Below are positions 1-6,672 of a DNA stretch of 7,974 nt, in pieces (within the stretch, counting starts at the first letter, position 1; each line of letters starts with the position of its first letter). Below the pieces are notes generated by a model. That model did no database searches. It saw nothing but the letters and a program-made list of their open reading frames with translations, and was not told where the DNA came from. Location of the stretch: the NCBI GenBank assembly GCA_025363695.1, contig JANYDI010000020.1, positions 1 through 7,974 on the forward strand, written 5' to 3'. The DNA is from Opitutia bacterium. Its GTDB lineage: Bacteria > Verrucomicrobiota > Verrucomicrobiia > Opitutales > JANYDI01. The position numbers and the translations under genes are program-made.

Positions 1-23
1 TAAGGGGCGCAAGCGCCCCTTAG
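1..23. repeat. Hairpin 1 of a three-hairpin repeat, copy D (edge fragment)
   Basis: A near-perfect palindrome at positions 1-22 has 9-10 bp arms of the form taaggggcg/cgcccctta around a tiny loop. It lies just beyond the lysS stop codon. The same palindrome, followed by the same ttagcc, occurs beyond the obgE stop at 4613-4636, where it is the outer hairpin of the approximately 125-bp element. The rest of this copy is therefore expected to lie left of the window. No T-run typical of an intrinsic terminator is visible on the gene-proximal side, but the window edge hides the other side. Confidence 0.7.
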
Positions 24-27
24 CCCT

Positions 28-1497
28 TCAACTTTCTCCCCCTCCCCCCACCGGCCTCAATGACGGAAACAATATCACATCGCGGATATTGGCGGCGCCG
101 GTGAGGAGGATGCAGAGGCGATCGATGCCGATGCCCATACCGCCTGCTGGGGGCATGCCGTACTCCAGGGCGGTGATGAAGTCTTGGTCCATATTTTGAA
201 TATCCTCGCCGACTTGGGCTGCGAACATGGTTTTTTGGATAAAAGGGTCATTTTGTTCTGAATAGGCGGGCGCAATTTCCTGGCCATTGATGCACAACTC
301 AAAAACGTCTAAGACGCTGGGGTCCTGGGGGTTAAGCTTGGCTAGGGGGCATAACTCCTTAGGGATATGCGTGACGAAGGTGGGCTGGATGAGCGTGGGC
401 TCGATGCATTTTTCAAAGACGTTGTGGGTGATCTCGTGGTCTTGGAGCTTGGGGTCGACTTGGATGCCGAGCTTTTTGCAGGCTTCGAGCTTTTCTTGGG
501 GTGAGCGGCTGAACCATTGCGAGTCGGCCGTGGCTTCTAAAATGGCCTGCTTGTAGGAAATTTCTCGCCACGTGCCACCCAGTTCGATGGCGAGTCCGTC
601 GGGTCTGTGGACCTGGGTGCTGCCCAGTACCTGGGTGCAAAGGTGTTGAAGGAGGTCGTACACCAGGCGCATCATGCCGCGATAATCGGTATAAGCTTGA
701 TAGAGCTCAATCATGGTAAATTCGGGATTATGCCTCCGTGAAAGTCCCTCGTTGCGAAACACGCGACCCATTTCAAATACGCGATCAAAGCCGCCTACGA
801 GCATGCGTTTGAGGTAGAGCTCCAGGGAAATGCGCAGGTAGAAGTTGCAATTGAGGGCATGCATGTGGGTCTCAAAGGGCCGGGCGGCGGCGCCACCGGG
901 AATGCTTTGGAACACGGGGCCTTCGACCTCCGTGAAGGAGCGGTCCCACAAAAAGCGGCGAATCTCCTGTAAAATACGGCTGCGCAGTTGGAAGCGCTTG
1001 CGGGAGTCCTGATTAACTATTAAATCGAGATATCTTTGACGATAAATATGCTCCGAATCGCTCAAGCCATGCCATTTTTCAGGCAATTGCCGCAGGCTCT
1101 TGGCCACGAGCGTGTAGGCCTGGGCCTTGAGGGTGATTTCCCCGGCCTGTGTCTTAAAAAGTGTGCCTGTGAGCCCGAGGATGTCTCCGATATCCAATTT
1201 TTTAAAGGTCGCATAGGCCTCCTGCCCCAGGCCATCAGCGCTGACGTAAGCCTGTAAGGTGCCATCGCGGTCCAATATATTAATAAATGCTGCCTTGCCC
1301 ATGAGGCGAAAGGCCGTAATACGCCCCGCCACGCTGACCGTCAGCAAGGTTTCCGGGTCCTGCTCAAACACGTGCTTAGCTTCCTGACTGCTGTGGCTTT
1401 GCTCGCAATGGGCGCTGAAGGGGTCTTGCCCCTCGCTCCTCAAGGCAGCGAGTTTGGCTTGCCGTACCGCAGTGACGTCATGGGTCGTTTCGTTCAT
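28..1497 (-). CDS. lysS: Lysine--tRNA ligase, class II (LysRS)
   Basis: This cytoplasmic enzyme charges tRNA-Lys with lysine using ATP. The product is 489 residues from the ATG at 1497, normal for bacterial LysS. The N-terminal half carries an OB-fold anticodon-binding domain (about residues 50-140). The class II catalytic core follows, with motif 2 as FRNEGLSRRHNPEF (about 247-260) and motif 3 as GMGIGIDRL (about 453-461). Between them, NGQEIAPAYSEQNDP matches the family's substrate-binding segment. The protein ends in a short Gly-rich tail (GGGGES) that is not part of the fold. The start is ambiguous. A TTG three codons upstream (1506) is in frame, but ATG at 1497 is preferred; neither has a Shine-Dalgarno site. 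The tRNA-Leu 3' CCA ends only 12 bases upstream of the ATG, so the gene is almost certainly co-transcribed with the two tRNA genes. The identification is firm; only the start is uncertain. Confidence 0.96.
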   Translation of the reverse strand: MNETTHDVTAVRQAKLAALRSEGQDPFSAHCEQSHSSQEAKHVFEQDPETLLTVSVAGRITAFRLMGKAAFINILDRDGTLQAYVSADGLGQEAYATFKKLDIGDILGLTGTLFKTQAGEITLKAQAYTLVAKSLRQLPEKWHGLSDSEHIYRQRYLDLIVNQDSRKRFQLRSRILQEIRRFLWDRSFTEVEGPVFQSIPGGAAARPFETHMHALNCNFYLRISLELYLKRMLVGGFDRVFEMGRVFRNEGLSRRHNPEFTMIELYQAYTDYRGMMRLVYDLLQHLCTQVLGSTQVHRPDGLAIELGGTWREISYKQAILEATADSQWFSRSPQEKLEACKKLGIQVDPKLQDHEITHNVFEKCIEPTLIQPTFVTHIPKELCPLAKLNPQDPSVLDVFELCINGQEIAPAYSEQNDPFIQKTMFAAQVGEDIQNMDQDFITALEYGMPPAGGMGIGIDRLCILLTGAANIRDVILFPSLRPVGGGGES

Positions 1498-1509
1498 GAT
1501 TTTCAACTA

Positions 1510-1596
1510 TGGTGCCCAAAGGGGGACTCGAACCCCCACATCCGCAAGGACACTAGAACCTGAATCTAGCGCGTCTACCAATTTCGCCATCTGGGC
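1510..1596 (-). tRNA. tRNA-Leu (anticodon CAG)
   Basis: The reverse strand folds into a complete class II tRNA. The acceptor stem is GCCCAGA/TTTGGGC with discriminator A and an encoded CCA (1510-1512). The D arm is closed by GCG/CGC. The anticodon stem CTAGA/TCTAG has loop TTCAGGT, giving anticodon CAG (1560-1562). A long variable arm has stem TCC/GGA, and the T arm GGGGG/CCCCC contains TTCGAGT. The long variable arm and A73 fit leucine, and the tRNA reads CUG codons. It lies 13 bases after tRNA-Pro and 12 bases before the lysS ATG, so it is probably cut from a tRNA-mRNA precursor. Confidence 0.97.
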
Positions 1597-1609
1597 CTAA
1601 GAGTGATGA

Positions 1610-1687
1610 TGGTCGGGGCGGCAGGATTCGAACCTGCGATCTCCTGCTCCCAAAGCAGGCGCATTAGCCAGACTATGCAACGCCCCG
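1610..1687 (-). tRNA. tRNA-Pro (anticodon TGG)
   Basis: The reverse strand forms a standard cloverleaf. The acceptor stem CGGGGCG/CGCCCCG is followed by discriminator A and an encoded CCA (1610-1612). The anticodon stem CCTGC/GCAGG has loop TTTGGGA, giving anticodon TGG (1650-1652), and the T arm GCAGG/CCTGC has a TTCGAAT loop. The C1-G72 pair is typical of bacterial proline tRNAs. It is the first gene of the tRNA-Pro, tRNA-Leu, lysS transcription unit, with a TTGACA hexamer about 33 bases upstream. Confidence 0.97.
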
Positions 1688-1693
1688 TCCGTA

Positions 1694-1725
1694 AGTAGAA
1701 AGTATTTTTACCTCAGGAGTGTCAA
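1694..1725 (-). promoter_or_regulatory. Candidate promoter of the tRNA-Pro/tRNA-Leu/lysS unit
   Basis: Upstream of tRNA-Pro the minus strand has a perfect TTGACA (-35, 1720-1725). The -10 box is unclear. TCTACT at 1694-1699 is the best match and would place initiation close to the tRNA 5' end, but it needs a 20-bp spacer. TACTTT (1699-1704, 15-bp spacer) is an alternative. The -35 is convincing; the -10 assignment is tentative. Confidence 0.45.
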
Positions 1726-1746
1726 GGTTTTTTTAAGGGCTAAGGG

Positions 1747-1870
1747 CTAAGGGGCACGAGTGCCCCTTAGGATCCCCTTCCCGATAGCGATTTTTAAAAA
1801 TGCTAACGCATTTTATAAAAATCGCTATCGGGAAGCCTATACTAAGCCCCCCACAGATTCCTTCGGAATC
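1747..1870 (+). repeat. Three-hairpin repeat, copy A
   Basis: This is a full copy of an approximately 125-bp element. Hairpin 1 (1747-1770) has 10-bp arms ctaaggggca/tgccccttag with loop cgag. Hairpin 2 (1777-1835) has a perfect 20-bp stem starting cttcccgatagcgat, and an inner 7-bp stem aaaatgc/gcatttt around loop taac, with one bulged base. A linker containing tatactaag follows. Hairpin 3 (1856-1870) is gattcc/ggaatc with a 3-base loop. The element fills the gap between the 3' end of the LRR gene and the tRNA promoter, with hairpin 3 next to the LRR stop. No coding content is seen. It could be a small non-autonomous mobile element or a structured 3'-UTR/RNA element. Confidence 0.85.
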
Positions 1871-1876
1871 GAAAAA

Positions 1877-3709
1877 CTAAGGCCTTCTCGTTCTCGTTAC
1901 TACCACGTTTGGTAGGGCTCGCCGAAGGACTGCGGCGCCATCACAGGTCACGTTTGGACAATCACTCAAGTCGAGCCACTGCAAGTTTGGCGATCTTGCT
2001 AGGAGTCTTAGAGTCTTGTCGCTCACTTGAGTGAGGGATAAATCGAGCCGCTGTAAGTTTGTCAACCCTGCCAGGAGCTTTAGGCCCTCATCGCTCACTT
2101 GGGCGTTGTGCAAATTGAGTTGCTGCAAGTTTGTCAATCCTGCCAGGTATGCTAGGTCACGGTCATTCACTCCGATTCTGCTCAAGTCGAGTTGCCGCAA
2201 ATTCGTCAACCTTGCCAGGTAGCTTAGCCTGTCTTGGTTCTGACTGCTTTCCCAGGGCCCAGGGCGTGCCATTCTGCCAAGGCGGAGCTGCTGCAAGTTT
2301 GTCAATTTTGCCAGGTAGCTTTGACCTTGACCATAGTCTGACATAGTGGTGTTGGTCAAATCGAGCTGCTGCAAGTTTGTCAAATTTGCCAGGTAGCTTA
2401 AGATCTTGTCAGTCTGTTGACTATTGAAGGGTTCGGGTTCGGGTGCATAGGAGTAGTAGTTGGGCACGAAGCCGGATAAATCGAGTTGCTGCAAGTTTGT
2501 CAACCCTGCCAGGTACACTAGACCATTGACTCCCACTTTAACACCGGACAAATTGAGCTGCCGTAAGTTTGTCAATCCTGCCAGGTACTTTAGGCCCTGG
2601 CTGTCCACTTGGGTGTGTGATAAATCGAGCTGCTGCAAGTTTGCCAAGCCTGACAGGTGCCACAGGCTCTCGCTGTCCACCTTGGTGTGTGATAAATCGA
2701 GTTGCTGCAAGCTTGCCAAGCCTGACAAGTGCCACAGACCCTCGCTGTCTACCTTTGTGTGCGATAAATCGAGCCGTTGCAAGTTTGCTAAGCCTGACAG
2801 GTGCCGTAGCCCCTCGTTGCTCACTGGGGTCTTGGACAAGTCAAGCTGTCGCAAGCTTTTCAATCCTGCCAGGTCTTTTAGGCCCTTGTCACCCACTTGG
2901 GTCCCAGACAAGTCGAGCTGCTGCAAGTTTGTCAAGCCCGCCAGGCGTCTTAGGTCCCAGTCACTCACCGGGGTTTGGGACAAGTGGAGTTGCTGCAAGT
3001 TTATCAACCCCTCCAGACCCGCTAGGCTATTTGAGCCCTTGCTACTCACATGCGTTTGGGACAAATCAAGCTGCTGCAAATTTGTCAACCCTGCCAACTG
3101 CCATAGGTCCCTATCGGTCACTGAGGTGCGGGACACATTGAGTTGCTGCAAGTTTGTCAACCCTTCCAGGCCGCATAGGCCGCCATTTGGGTTATCCATT
3201 TGGGCCCCCGACAAGTCAAGTTGCCGCAAGTTTGTCAATGCTCTCAGAGACTCTAGGCTCCCCTCGCTTATGCGAGTATTGCTTAAGTTTAGCACTCGCA
3301 ATTGCGTTAACGCGATCAGGTACCTCACGGTTTCGTCAGTTATTGAGTTTGAGGATAAATTGAGCTGCTCCAACTGAGGCGTCACCAAAAGGTCAAAATC
3401 CTTATCTGATAGTGGATGTTCTGATAAATCTAAAATTTTCAGCTTCTCCAGTGTAGGTTTTAGAGCGATGATAGCCTGTCGGCCTATCCTGCAGGCTATC
3501 TTTAGGCTCGTGCAGTCTTCCCTGGCCAAGAGCCTGGCCAAGTGATTTAGAATCTCCTCTTGGTTATGCAAAACTGCCTTTTCCGCCTGCCCAGAAGGTA
3601 CGACTGTCGTCGTTGTGAGCGCTGGCCGCTGCTCCTTCATGGCCATAGAGTTGGAAGAAAGGCATAATGCCGCAATCAAGTAAGTAACTTTTGTAAGTTT
3701 AGTACTCAT
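1877..3709 (-). CDS. Secreted leucine-rich-repeat protein, 20 LRRs
   Basis: This is a 610-residue protein of unknown specific function. Residues 1-23 form a signal peptide: a lysine near the N-terminus, a hydrophobic stretch (TYLIAALCLSS), and a probable cleavage after SMA. A short linker (24-86) is followed by about 20 tandem LRRs to the C-terminus, mostly 24 residues each, with consensus LAGLTNLQQLDLSxTxVSDxGL. Two repeats are expanded: one carries a Tyr/Pro-rich insert (PNYYSYAPEPEP), the other an insert near RPGPWESSQNQ. There is no membrane anchor, cell-wall sorting motif or enzymatic domain, so a periplasmic or exported protein-binding role is inferred. The start ATG has a TTGACA-17-AAGACT promoter-like pair just upstream. 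Repeats 10-12 are about 90% identical at DNA level, indicating recent internal duplication. The fold is certain; ligand and role are unknown. Confidence 0.9.
   Translation of the reverse strand: MSTKLTKVTYLIAALCLSSNSMAMKEQRPALTTTTVVPSGQAEKAVLHNQEEILNHLARLLAREDCTSLKIACRIGRQAIIALKPTLEKLKILDLSEHPLSDKDFDLLVTPQLEQLNLSSNSITDETVRYLIALTQLRVLNLSNTRISEGSLESLRALTNLRQLDLSGAQMDNPNGGLCGLEGLTNLQQLNVSRTSVTDRDLWQLAGLTNLQQLDLSQTHVSSKGSNSLAGLEGLINLQQLHLSQTPVSDWDLRRLAGLTNLQQLDLSGTQVGDKGLKDLAGLKSLRQLDLSKTPVSNEGLRHLSGLANLQRLDLSHTKVDSEGLWHLSGLASLQQLDLSHTKVDSESLWHLSGLANLQQLDLSHTQVDSQGLKYLAGLTNLRQLNLSGVKVGVNGLVYLAGLTNLQQLDLSGFVPNYYSYAPEPEPFNSQQTDKILSYLANLTNLQQLDLTNTTMSDYGQGQSYLAKLTNLQQLRLGRMARPGPWESSQNQDRLSYLARLTNLRQLDLSRIGVNDRDLAYLAGLTNLQQLNLHNAQVSDEGLKLLAGLTNLQRLDLSLTQVSDKTLRLLARSPNLQWLDLSDCPNVTCDGAAVLRRALPNVVVTRTRRP
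2602..2817 (-). repeat. Three tandem 72-bp coding repeats in the LRR gene
   Basis: Three consecutive 72-bp units (2602-2673, 2674-2745, 2746-2817) each encode one 24-residue LRR of the LSGLANLQQLDLSHTKVDSE type. The first two differ at about 7 of 72 positions. The other LRR units of the gene are more diverged, so these mark the most recent expansion, probably by slippage or unequal crossing-over. Confidence 0.8.
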
Positions 3710-3715
3710 GCGCCT

Positions 3716-3744
3716 AGTCTTCCAGTAAATACAAATCTTGTCAA
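3716..3744 (-). promoter_or_regulatory. Candidate promoter of the 20-LRR gene
   Basis: The minus strand has a perfect TTGACA (3739-3744), a 17-bp spacer, then AAGACT (3716-3721). The -10 is a 4/6 match to TATAAT. It ends only six bases before the ATG at 3709, so transcription would start at or next to the start codon. No Shine-Dalgarno site is properly placed; the nearest purine run, GGAAG, overlaps the -10 region. Confidence 0.4.
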
Positions 3745-3812
3745 GCTTGTAAGTAAAAAAAGACTAAAGGGTTGTCTTAATGGATCCATTATGATCCGAT
3801 AATTATAAAAAA

Positions 3813-4082
3813 ACAAACCACATAATGAGAGCCCTGAAGGGGCGAATGCTTGTCAGCCCAGGGCTTTAGCCCTGGGTTTACGGTAAAAAACAAACCAGAG
3901 CCCTACAGGGGCGATTCAACTAAAATATACCAAATTTATCTAAAAATTAACTATGGGCAATATATCAGGTTTAATGAATCGCCCCTACAGGGCTCTAAAT
4001 CTTTTTTCCATGCCAAAACCCAGGGCTAAAGCCCTGGGCTGACAAGCATTCGCCCCTTCAGGGCTCTCATTTTGTGGCTTGT
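3813..4082. repeat. Nested palindromic repeat, unit 1 (270 bp)
   Basis: This is a large inverted repeat. The outer arms 3813-3879 and 4016-4082 match at 65 of 67 positions. Each contains a small hairpin gagccctgaaggggcg and a perfect 9+2+9 palindrome cccagggctttagccctggg (3857-3876; mate at 4019-4038). An inner pair, gagccctacaggggcgattc at 3898-3917 and its near-complement at 3976-3995, encloses a 58-base AT-rich centre. There is no ORF. The whole unit could extrude as a cruciform or fold as a long RNA hairpin. It resembles GC-rich palindromic intergenic repeats (REP/BIME-like) dispersed in many genomes, but no mobilising gene is present here. Confidence 0.88.
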
Positions 4083-4121
4083 TATTGATAAACCCTATTA
4101 ATTTAACTACTAATCAAGCCA

Positions 4122-4331
4122 CACTAAGGAGGCCTGAAAGGCCGGTATATGGACAGCCCAGGGCGTAAGCCCTGGGTCCAACGGTAGAAAAAGATTTTGA
4201 GCCCTACAGGGGCGACACTCGTATTCAAATTTTTAGTGCCGCCCCTACAGGGCTCCGGTTTATTTTCCATCCCGAACCCAGGGCTTACGCCCTGGGCTAC
4301 GATATGCCGGCCCTTCAGGCCTCCTTAAGTG
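4122..4331. repeat. Nested palindromic repeat, unit 2 (210 bp)
   Basis: This has the same architecture as the neighbouring unit but a diverged sequence. The outer arms begin with aaggaggcctgaaaggccgg on the left and end with ccggcccttcaggcctcctt on the right. Cores are cccagggcgtaagccctggg on the left and its reverse complement on the right. An inner pair, gagccctacaggggcg and cgcccctacagggctc, flanks a short AT-rich centre. The outer hairpin has exchanged bases on both sides of its stem relative to unit 1 (gccc/gggc to ggcc/ggcc), so the structure is kept while the sequence changes. No ORF is present. Confidence 0.85.
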
Positions 4332-4410
4332 CGTTTTGTTGTTATAAAAAAAATACAATACGACCATTTTGATGTGATTTTTTAAGGCAAAAATAACATC
4401 AGAATTAACA

Positions 4411-4466
4411 CCCTAGCCCTGGGCTATCATCATTCGCCCCTTCAGGGCTCTCATTTTGTGGTTTTA
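4411..4466. repeat. Fragment of the nested palindromic repeat (right arm only)
   Basis: This stretch matches the end of the unit 1 right arm. It has the 3' half of the core palindrome (agccctgggct), then cattcgccccttcagggctc, then tcattttgtgg. The left part of the element is absent; the unrelated AT-rich sequence between 4332 and 4410 holds nothing recognisable. Confidence 0.75.
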
Positions 4467-4472
4467 AGCTTA

Positions 4473-4493
4473 GTTAATTGATCACACGCCCTA
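4473..4493 (-). repeat. Short linker motif shared between two repeat clusters
   Basis: On the minus strand a 21-base sequence beginning tagggcgtgtg and ending caattaac matches 18 of 21 bases at 7651-7671 on the plus strand. In both places it lies between a three-hairpin repeat and a nested palindromic repeat, in the same relative orientation. Its origin is unknown; it could be a relic of an insertion-sequence end. Confidence 0.55.
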
Positions 4494-4511
4494 GTTCGAA
4501 AAGCACACCCG

Positions 4512-4636
4512 GATCGCGAAGCGATCTGTGGAGGCCTTAGTATATCCTTCCCCGATAGCGATTTATCTAAAATGCGCTAGCATTTTAATAAATCGCTATC
4601 GGAAAGGGGATCCTAAGGGGCGCAAGCGCCCCTTAG
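4512..4636 (-). repeat. Three-hairpin repeat, copy B
   Basis: This is a full copy in reverse orientation. Hairpin 3 is gatcgc/gcgatc with loop gaa (4512-4526). The conserved linker follows. Hairpin 2 has a 14-bp stem ccgatagcgattta/taaatcgctatcgg (4552-4565 and 4589-4602) and an inner 8-bp stem taaaatgc/gcatttta around loop gcta. Hairpin 1 is ctaaggggcg/cgccccttag with loop caag (4613-4636). Hairpin 1 sits 26 bases past the obgE stop codon, so it would lie in the obgE 3'-UTR. No T-run follows it, so it is not a canonical intrinsic terminator. Confidence 0.85.
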
Positions 4637-4661
4637 CCTTCCTTAGCCTTTCCCCTCAAAC

Positions 4662-5651
4662 CTAATAAACCGCAAACGGCTGCAGCGCCTTCTTCAACTC
4701 CGGGAGGCCTTCGCCGCTGAGGCAGGAGATGGGGTAGACGGGCAGGGAGACGGCTTTTTTGAAGGCCTTGAGATGCTCCTTGGCTTCTGGGAGGTCCATT
4801 TTATTGGCGGCGATCATACAGGGCTTGGTGGCGAATTCGGGAGAGTAGCGCCTGAGTTCCTCGATGAGGGTGTTGTAGTCTTTGAGGGGGTTGCGGGTGT
4901 CCTCGCCGGCCATGTCTATGACAAAGAGCAATACGTGGCAACGTTCAATATGGCGTAAAAATCGATGCCCTAGGCCGCGATCTTCATGCGCGCCTTCGAT
5001 GAGACCGGGGATGTCGGCAATGGAGAGCCTTTGGTAGCTGTCTTGGTAAAGAATGATGCCAACGCTGGGGTTGAGGGTGGTGAAGGGGTAGGCGCCGATT
5101 TTACGTTGAGCTTGCGTGAGGGCGTTGGTCAGCGAGGATTTGCCGGCATTAGGAAAGCCAACAAGTCCGACGGTGGCTATGGTTTTTAGGACCAGATTGA
5201 AGGTGCCGCCTTGGCCAAGTTCACCCGGTTCCGTGCGCCTGGGCGCTTGATTTACCGAGGATTTAAAATGGATATTGCCCTTGCCGCCTTTGCCGCCTTG
5301 GAGTAGGAGGATTTTTTGGCCTTTTTCGGTGAGCTCGGCTAAGCAGACTTCTTTGTCTTCATCGTAAACCAAGGTGCCTGGGGGCATGAGCAGCACGCAG
5401 TCTTTGCCCTGCTTTCCGTATTGTTCGCTGCCGCGGCCAGGCTCACCATTTTCAGCCCTCCAGTGGGCTTGAAATTGGTAGGCACAGAGGTCGCTGGCGT
5501 TGTCATCGCAAAAAATATACAAATCGCCGCCTTTGCCGCCATCGCCGCCATTGGGTCCGCCATTGGGCTTATATTTTTCGCGCAAAAAGCTTAGGCAGCC
5601 GTGGCCACCGTCGCCGGCTTTAAGGGTGACCCTCACTTCGTCTACAAACAT
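4662..5651 (-). CDS. obgE: GTPase Obg/CgtA, ribosome-assembly GTPase
   Basis: Obg is an essential-type GTPase that binds the large ribosomal subunit and links its maturation to growth and stress state. The 329-residue product begins with the glycine-rich Obg fold (about 1-158; GDGGHGC, NGGPNGGDGGKGGD, GGKGGKGN). The G domain follows: G1 GFPNAGKSS (165-173), switch PFTTLNP (189-195), G3 DIPG (213-216), G4 NKMD (283-286) and G5 SCLSG (309-313). All expected nucleotide-binding residues are present. There is no C-terminal extension, so this is the minimal two-domain form. The ATG at 5651 starts MFVDEV, the usual Obg N-terminus, so the start is secure despite no visible Shine-Dalgarno site. obgE often follows rplU-rpmA; here its upstream neighbour is instead an LRR gene, 40 bases away on the same strand. 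Confidence 0.97.
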   Translation of the reverse strand: MFVDEVRVTLKAGDGGHGCLSFLREKYKPNGGPNGGDGGKGGDLYIFCDDNASDLCAYQFQAHWRAENGEPGRGSEQYGKQGKDCVLLMPPGTLVYDEDKEVCLAELTEKGQKILLLQGGKGGKGNIHFKSSVNQAPRRTEPGELGQGGTFNLVLKTIATVGLVGFPNAGKSSLTNALTQAQRKIGAYPFTTLNPSVGIILYQDSYQRLSIADIPGLIEGAHEDRGLGHRFLRHIERCHVLLFVIDMAGEDTRNPLKDYNTLIEELRRYSPEFATKPCMIAANKMDLPEAKEHLKAFKKAVSLPVYPISCLSGEGLPELKKALQPFAVY

Positions 5652-5657
5652 AGCTTG

Positions 5658-5689
5658 AGTATATGCCGCAATAGGGCCTTTCTTGTCAA
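5658..5689 (-). promoter_or_regulatory. Candidate obgE promoter
   Basis: The minus strand has a perfect TTGACA (5684-5689) two bases after the upstream LRR gene's stop codon, and TATACT (5658-5663) six bases before the obgE ATG. The spacer is 20 bp, longer than ideal. A shifted CATATA (18-bp spacer) is possible. If used, obgE would have its own promoter and a near-leaderless mRNA. Read-through from the LRR gene is an alternative, since no terminator is visible between them. Confidence 0.4.
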
Positions 5690-5691
5690 TC

Positions 5692-6672
5692 TTATAAAAT
5701 TTCCGTAGCTAGAGCACTGGGCTTTCGCTGTTGGGCTTGACCTGATTTTCCGGGTAAGGTGTGGATGATGTAGCAAGCACTATTATTTTCTTTGAAGCGC
5801 TTTAGGGCATTGGGACAGATTTGCGAGCACAAGGACAGGTTGAGTTCCCTGAGCGAGGGAATTAAAACGCCCTCATAAATACATAGGAAAGCTCTTAGGT
5901 GATCAATGGATATGTTATGATTTTCAGATATATTCAGACTTCTGAGCTCAGGAAGGGCTCTCAAAATTAAGAGCACTGTGGGCGTGAGTTGATAGCAACA
6001 GGCCAAAGACAGGGTTTCAAGGTGCTTAAGCTGGGTCAAGTGAATCAGATCCCTGGCTTCCACCCTGGAGCAGCCATCCAAAACCAAGGTTTCCAAGCTA
6101 TGGATGTTCGAAAGGTACCAGTAGGCGATTTCCTCCAGGTTGTAGCATCCTGTTAAATTCAGTTCTTTAAGCGGGACTCCGGAAAAGGCGAGAAACGCTC
6201 TGCCACCCAGGCGCCAGGTATGCGATAAATTAAGGCTGTTTAGGGCGTGCAGTAGCCCTAGGTGTTCGATGCCCCTGTCCGTTATTTGCCGGCAGCGTTT
6301 GAGGCGCAGGGTGGTTAGTGACGGGCATTTAGCGATAGATTCTAGGGTCCTGTCTGTGAGGCCAGGGCATTCTTCAATAACGAGGGTTGTGAGCTGGAAG
6401 ACCAGGGGGATGACTTTAAGTGAGTAGTTAGTAAGCTCAACACATTGAAGTACAACGACTTTTTTGATACCGCCCTTGAAAACATTGCTCGTTATACTTG
6501 TAATGGTCTGCTGGTCATCGCCTTCTTTGAGTATCAAGGTTTGCTGGGGGGTTTCATGGTTCGTAGTGGTTTCTTCATCAGGATACGTAGGACTTGCATG
6601 GGTCCCGATAAAGGGGTTAAATACCGCTACCGTGAGTGCTAGCACTTTCATAAATGCGTATATTTTCTTCAT
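5692..6672 (-). CDS. Secreted F-box/AMN1-like leucine-rich-repeat protein
   Basis: This is a 326-residue protein with a signal peptide (MKKIYAFMKVLALTVAVF...), probable cleavage after THA (about residue 26), and a Thr/Glu-rich linker. About eight LRRs of the cysteine-containing type span residues 68-292. Their units look like LTTLRLKRCRQITDRGIEHL and LKELNLTGCYNLEEIAYWYL, the pattern known from eukaryotic F-box LRR (FBXL/AMN1) proteins. No F-box or catalytic domain is visible, and the tail (about 306-326) is polar. The start at 6672 is chosen because it begins a proper signal peptide. The frame stays open upstream to 6906, but that extension is polar, lacks a targeting signal and overlaps the divergent gene. 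A second Met at residue 8 is also possible. The protein is presumably exported. A role in binding host or neighbour proteins is inference only. It is not homologous in detail to the other LRR protein in this window. Confidence 0.85.
   Translation of the reverse strand: MKKIYAFMKVLALTVAVFNPFIGTHASPTYPDEETTTNHETPQQTLILKEGDDQQTITSITSNVFKGGIKKVVVLQCVELTNYSLKVIPLVFQLTTLVIEECPGLTDRTLESIAKCPSLTTLRLKRCRQITDRGIEHLGLLHALNSLNLSHTWRLGGRAFLAFSGVPLKELNLTGCYNLEEIAYWYLSNIHSLETLVLDGCSRVEARDLIHLTQLKHLETLSLACCYQLTPTVLLILRALPELRSLNISENHNISIDHLRAFLCIYEGVLIPSLRELNLSLCSQICPNALKRFKENNSACYIIHTLPGKSGQAQQRKPSALATEIL

Noticed and set aside
75..640. Short open frames on either strand within lysS (75-302, 287-556, 413-640)
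   Set aside because: All are shadow frames of a complete, conserved lysS and have no independent support.
2460..3377. A 305-codon open frame on the plus strand, antisense to the 20-LRR gene
   Set aside because: It mirrors the 72-bp periodicity of the LRR gene, so absence of stops is a by-product of repetition. Its Cys/Ser/Lys-rich repeats look like no protein family, and the minus-strand LRR reading is unambiguous.
3813..4466. A CRISPR array
   Set aside because: The repeats are inverted and nested rather than direct, with unequal spacing and no uniform spacers or cas genes.
4613..4636. Hairpin 1 of the repeats as a standard Rho-independent terminator
   Set aside because: The stem is suitable, but no T-run follows in the transcribed direction in copies A, B or C; it belongs to a larger conserved three-hairpin element.
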